Of a DNA stretch of 8,027 nt, positions 6,123-8,027 are shown piece by piece. The position numbers and the translations under genes are program-made. The first letter of the stretch is position 1. Every line of letters starts with the position of its first letter. The stretch comes from JANMEX01 sp031423755 (GTDB lineage: Bacteria; Pseudomonadota; Alphaproteobacteria; Rhizobiales; Rhizobiaceae), in assembly GCA_031423755.1 (NCBI GenBank), contig JANPGC010000295.1:1-8027 (forward strand), written 5' to 3'. The notes beneath the pieces are model-generated. The model worked only from the letters and a program-made list of their open reading frames with translations, made no database searches and was not told the origin of the DNA.

Positions 6123-7253
6123 GTGTCAGACGCCTTCAAATTCACACTGCTCAAGACTGACGGCAAGGCCCGGCGCGGCGAAATCACAATGCCGCGTGGC
6201 ACAGTGCGCACGCCTGCCTTCATGCCGGTCGGCACCGCGGGCACCGTCAAGGCCATGTATATGGATCAGGTGCACGGCGTTGGCGCGGACATCATCCTTG
6301 GCAACACCTATCATCTCATGCTGCGCCCATCGGCCGAGCGGATCGCGCGGCTCGGGGGTCTGCATGAATTCGCCCGCTGGCCGCACCCGATATTGACCGA
6401 CAGCGGCGGGTTTCAGGTGATGTCGCTGTCCAAGCTGCGCAAGATCAACGAGCATGGCGTGACGTTCCGTTCGCACATTGACGGGCGGGCTTATGAGATG
6501 ACGCCGGAGCGGTCGATTGAAATCCAGACGCTGCTGGGCTCGGACATCCAGATGCAGCTTGATGAATGCGTGGCGCTGCCTGCAACGGCAAAGGAAATCG
6601 AACGGGCGATGGAATTGTCGCTGTGCTGGGCGGAGCGTTCATGGAAACAGTTCGGCACGCAGCCCGGCAAGGCGATGTTCGGCATCGTGCAGGGCGGCGA
6701 CCAGCCGGACTTGCGCATCCGCTCGGCACAAGCGCTGACGGCGATGGATCTTCCGGGTTATTCGGTTGGCGGGCTGGCGGTCGGCGAGCCACAGGCGGTG
6801 ATGCTGGCGATGCTGGATGTGACGCTGCCGGTTCTGCCATCGGAGAAGCCGCGCTATTTGATGGGCGTCGGCACGCCGGATGACATCTTGAAATCAGTTG
6901 GATGCGGCATCGACATGTTCGACTGCGTGATGCCGACGCGGGCAGGGCGGCACGGCCTTGCCTACACAAGGCGAGGCAAGATCAACCTGCGCAACGCCCG
7001 CCACGCTGACGACCCGCGGCCATTGGACGAAGAGAGCGACTGTCCGGCGGCGCGCGACTATTCGCGCGCCTATCTGCACCACCTCATCAAGTCCGGCGAG
7101 GCGCTGGGCGGCATGCTGCTGACGTGGAACAATCTGAGCTACTATCAGCACCTGATGCAGGGCATCCGAGCATCCATCGACGAAGGCCGGTTTGAGGCGT
7201 TCACGGCTGTGACGCAGGAAGGCTGGGCGCGAGGTGATTTGCCGGTGGTTTAG
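6123..7253 (+). CDS. tgt: queuine/preQ1 tRNA-guanine transglycosylase, zinc ligands altered
   Basis: Tgt swaps guanine 34 of tRNAs with GUN anticodons (Asp, Asn, His, Tyr) for preQ1, the step before QueA. The protein has 376 residues, a usual length. The start is GTG directly after the queA TGA, with GGAAGGG (6110-6116) six bases upstream, and gives the family N-terminus. Active-site residues are present: Asp93 in LTDSGGFQ, Asp147 in LDEC, Gln190 in GIVQGG, GGLAVGE (216-222), and the nucleophile Asp267 in DMFDCVMPTR. The oddity is the zinc site. The usual CxCxxC...H reads S305-x-C307-x-x-A310...N336, so only one of four ligands is kept although the flanking sequence (PLD, YSRAYLHHL, NLxYYQ) aligns without gaps. 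The fold may be stable without zinc in this lineage. It ends convergently with the minus-strand gene. Confidence 0.96.
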   Translation: MSDAFKFTLLKTDGKARRGEITMPRGTVRTPAFMPVGTAGTVKAMYMDQVHGVGADIILGNTYHLMLRPSAERIARLGGLHEFARWPHPILTDSGGFQVMSLSKLRKINEHGVTFRSHIDGRAYEMTPERSIEIQTLLGSDIQMQLDECVALPATAKEIERAMELSLCWAERSWKQFGTQPGKAMFGIVQGGDQPDLRIRSAQALTAMDLPGYSVGGLAVGEPQAVMLAMLDVTLPVLPSEKPRYLMGVGTPDDILKSVGCGIDMFDCVMPTRAGRHGLAYTRRGKINLRNARHADDPRPLDEESDCPAARDYSRAYLHHLIKSGEALGGMLLTWNNLSYYQHLMQGIRASIDEGRFEAFTAVTQEGWARGDLPVV

Positions 7254-7684
7254 GCAGACGAGTCGTCACCCGGCAGTATCTGCACGCTGTTGATTTTCCA
7301 CGCGCCGTCCGGCTGGCGCACTAGGGTGTAGAGCGCAGTCCAAGGCTTGCCATCCGGGCCAGTGATAAGGACCTCTTGCACAACAGTGCCGTCCACCGGT
7401 TCTTTCGTGCGGCCGAAATCGTAATTTTTCGGATTGTAGACCGGCTGATAGCCCCGCTTGACCATCTCCATGAAGATGCCGACTTCCGGAAAGAAGCCCT
7501 GCACATAAGGTGAAGCATAGGAATAGGCGACGGCGTCCTGACCGGATTTGAACGCCTCGATCTGACTTCGGATTATATCTTGTGCCTTCGCCTTGGAGGC
7601 GTCGTCGGCGACGGCCAATACCGAGGACGCTGCAAGCGCCAAGAGCGAGACGAGGACTATGCGGGCACGAAATGCAAAGGACAT
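7250..7684 (-). CDS. secreted DUF4864-family protein
   Basis: This 144-residue protein has an N-terminal signal peptide (residues 1 to about 26, Arg-containing start, hydrophobic core VLVSLLALAASSVL, likely cut near AVA before DD). It is expected to be periplasmic. The rest reads like the DUF4864 family: an early QIEAFKSGQ helix, YSYASPYVQGFF (55-65), MVKRGYQPVYNP (74-85), and a C-terminal LVRQPDGAWKINSVQILPGD (121-140). Function is unknown. The C-terminal strand pattern recalls the SnoaL/NTF2-like fold, which is inference. The ATG at 7684 is preceded by a weak GGGG about seven bases upstream on the minus strand. Its TAA overlaps the tgt stop by four bases with no terminator between the convergent genes. 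Confidence 0.88.
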   Translation of the reverse strand: MSFAFRARIVLVSLLALAASSVLAVADDASKAKAQDIIRSQIEAFKSGQDAVAYSYASPYVQGFFPEVGIFMEMVKRGYQPVYNPKNYDFGRTKEPVDGTVVQEVLITGPDGKPWTALYTLVRQPDGAWKINSVQILPGDDSSA

Positions 7685-7828
7685 GATGAAACCCCATTTG
7701 CCGATATTCGATGATACGCTTGGCGACCCGAAAAAGTTTCACCGCGCTCTTCAACACGATAGGGCAGCGCGGCGTGTCGGCAAGGCACGAAATTTGCTGT
7801 CACGCACTCGTGTTTTTGGCCAAGGGTG

Positions 7829-7857
7829 TTGACCTTCAAGATGGCTGCCCTTATTAC
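7829..7857 (+). promoter_or_regulatory. sigma-70-type promoter for tRNA-Lys
   Basis: A -35 element TTGACC (7829-7834) and a -10 element TATTAC (7852-7857) are separated by exactly 17 bases. The first matches the consensus at five of six positions and the second at four of six. Transcription would start near 7864, about 24 bases before the mature tRNA. The GC-rich GCCCTC after the -10 is like the discriminator of stringently controlled stable-RNA promoters; that control is inferred. Confidence 0.65.
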
Positions 7858-7887
7858 GCCCTCACTTCCGCAGGTTAACTGCATCGG

Positions 7888-7963
7888 GAGCGTGTAGCTC
7901 AGCTGGTAGAGCAACTGACTTTTAATCAGTAGGTCCAGGGTTCGAATCCCTGCGCGCTCACCA
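7888..7963 (+). tRNA. tRNA-Lys (anticodon TTT)
   Basis: This is a complete 76-base cloverleaf including the encoded CCA. The acceptor stem GAGCGTG (7888-7894) pairs with CGCGCTC (7953-7959) with one T-G wobble. The D arm is GCTC/GAGC (7897-7912). The anticodon stem ACTGA/TCAGT encloses loop CTTTTAA with anticodon TTT at 7921-7923. The T arm CAGGG/CCCTG encloses TTCGAAT (7941-7947). The discriminator base is A7960, followed by CCA. It reads AAA and AAG lysine codons. Uridine 34 is not a Tgt substrate, so its nearness to tgt is not a functional link. Confidence 0.97.
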
Positions 7964-7971
7964 ATAAAATC

Positions 7972-8027
7972 ATTGTACATACCGGAGACAAGGGTAACAG
8001 ATTGTACCTAAGACATGGGTGACAATC
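7972..8027. repeat. imperfect tandem direct repeat (2 units)
   Basis: Unit one spans 7972-8000 and unit two 8001-8027. Both begin ATTGTAC. Both then carry AGACA, one variable base, GGGT, one variable base, and ACA (7986-7999 and 8011-8024). The second unit lacks about three bases in the middle. A third unit may begin beyond the window edge. Confidence 0.7.
7974..8027. mobile_element. possible insertion-sequence end (IS481-like), runs off the window
   Basis: Eleven bases after the tRNA CCA, a TGT trinucleotide opens a stretch that holds two copies of a motif ending AGACAnGGGTnACA. Tips beginning TGT with repeated internal transposase-binding motifs fit ends of IS481/IS3-type elements, which are common in this order. 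No transposase, opposite end or target duplication is in the window, so this is an inference from the end structure only. The direction implied is that the element body lies to the right of 8027. Confidence 0.35.

Noticed and set aside
7685..7800. Promoter for the minus-strand DUF4864-like gene
   Set aside because: A TATCAT on the minus strand (7711-7716) resembles a -10, but no matching -35 is at the right distance. A TTGCCG/TATCGT pair further up is weak on both elements.
7753..7814. Inverted repeat AACACGA / TCGTGTT upstream of the tRNA
   Set aside because: The arms are only 7 bases and are 48 bases apart, with no relation to the promoter or a gene end, so chance is the simpler explanation.
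7657..7980. Minus-strand ORF of 107 codons containing GIRTLDLLIKSQLLYQLSY
   Set aside because: This peptide is the antisense translation of the tRNA-Lys gene and a well-known source of false protein annotations. The rest covers the tRNA promoter and leader.

Overview
The window looks like chromosomal housekeeping sequence from an alphaproteobacterium, most likely of the order Hyphomicrobiales (Rhizobiales; Brucella, Phyllobacterium and Mesorhizobium relatives). This rests on how the GyrA, CoaD, QueA and Tgt proteins read, on the moderately high GC content with GC-rich third codon positions, and on the gene order gyrA, coaD, two cyclophilins, queA, tgt. The genus cannot be fixed from the sequence alone.

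Positions 1-2749 are the 3' part of gyrA, cut off by the window edge at its 5' end. Positions 2750-3031 (282 bases) are intergenic. They hold a short hairpin after gyrA, a possible 37-39 residue single-membrane-segment ORF on the minus strand, and two interlocking inverted repeats just upstream of coaD. Positions 3032-7253 are one tightly packed plus-strand gene group: coaD (coenzyme A synthesis), a secreted cyclophilin, a cytoplasmic cyclophilin, a small secreted protein of unknown function, queA and tgt. Gaps between these genes are 15, 24, 2, -4 and 0 bases, so co-transcription and translational coupling are likely. QueA and Tgt are consecutive enzymes of queuosine tRNA modification. The two cyclophilins are close paralogues, one with a signal peptide and one without. 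A secreted DUF4864-like protein is encoded convergently on the minus strand, its stop overlapping that of tgt by 4 bases.

The right end carries a good sigma-70-type promoter, a complete tRNA-Lys(UUU) gene with encoded CCA, and then an imperfect tandem repeat beginning with TGT that resembles the end of an insertion sequence continuing past the window.

No large novel system is visible. The observation most worth following is in Tgt. All catalytic residues are present, but three of the four residues that bind structural zinc in characterised bacterial Tgt enzymes are replaced (Cys to Ser, Cys to Ala, His to Asn). Other points of interest are the candidate small membrane protein, the possible pseudoknot upstream of coaD, and the repeat beside the tRNA.
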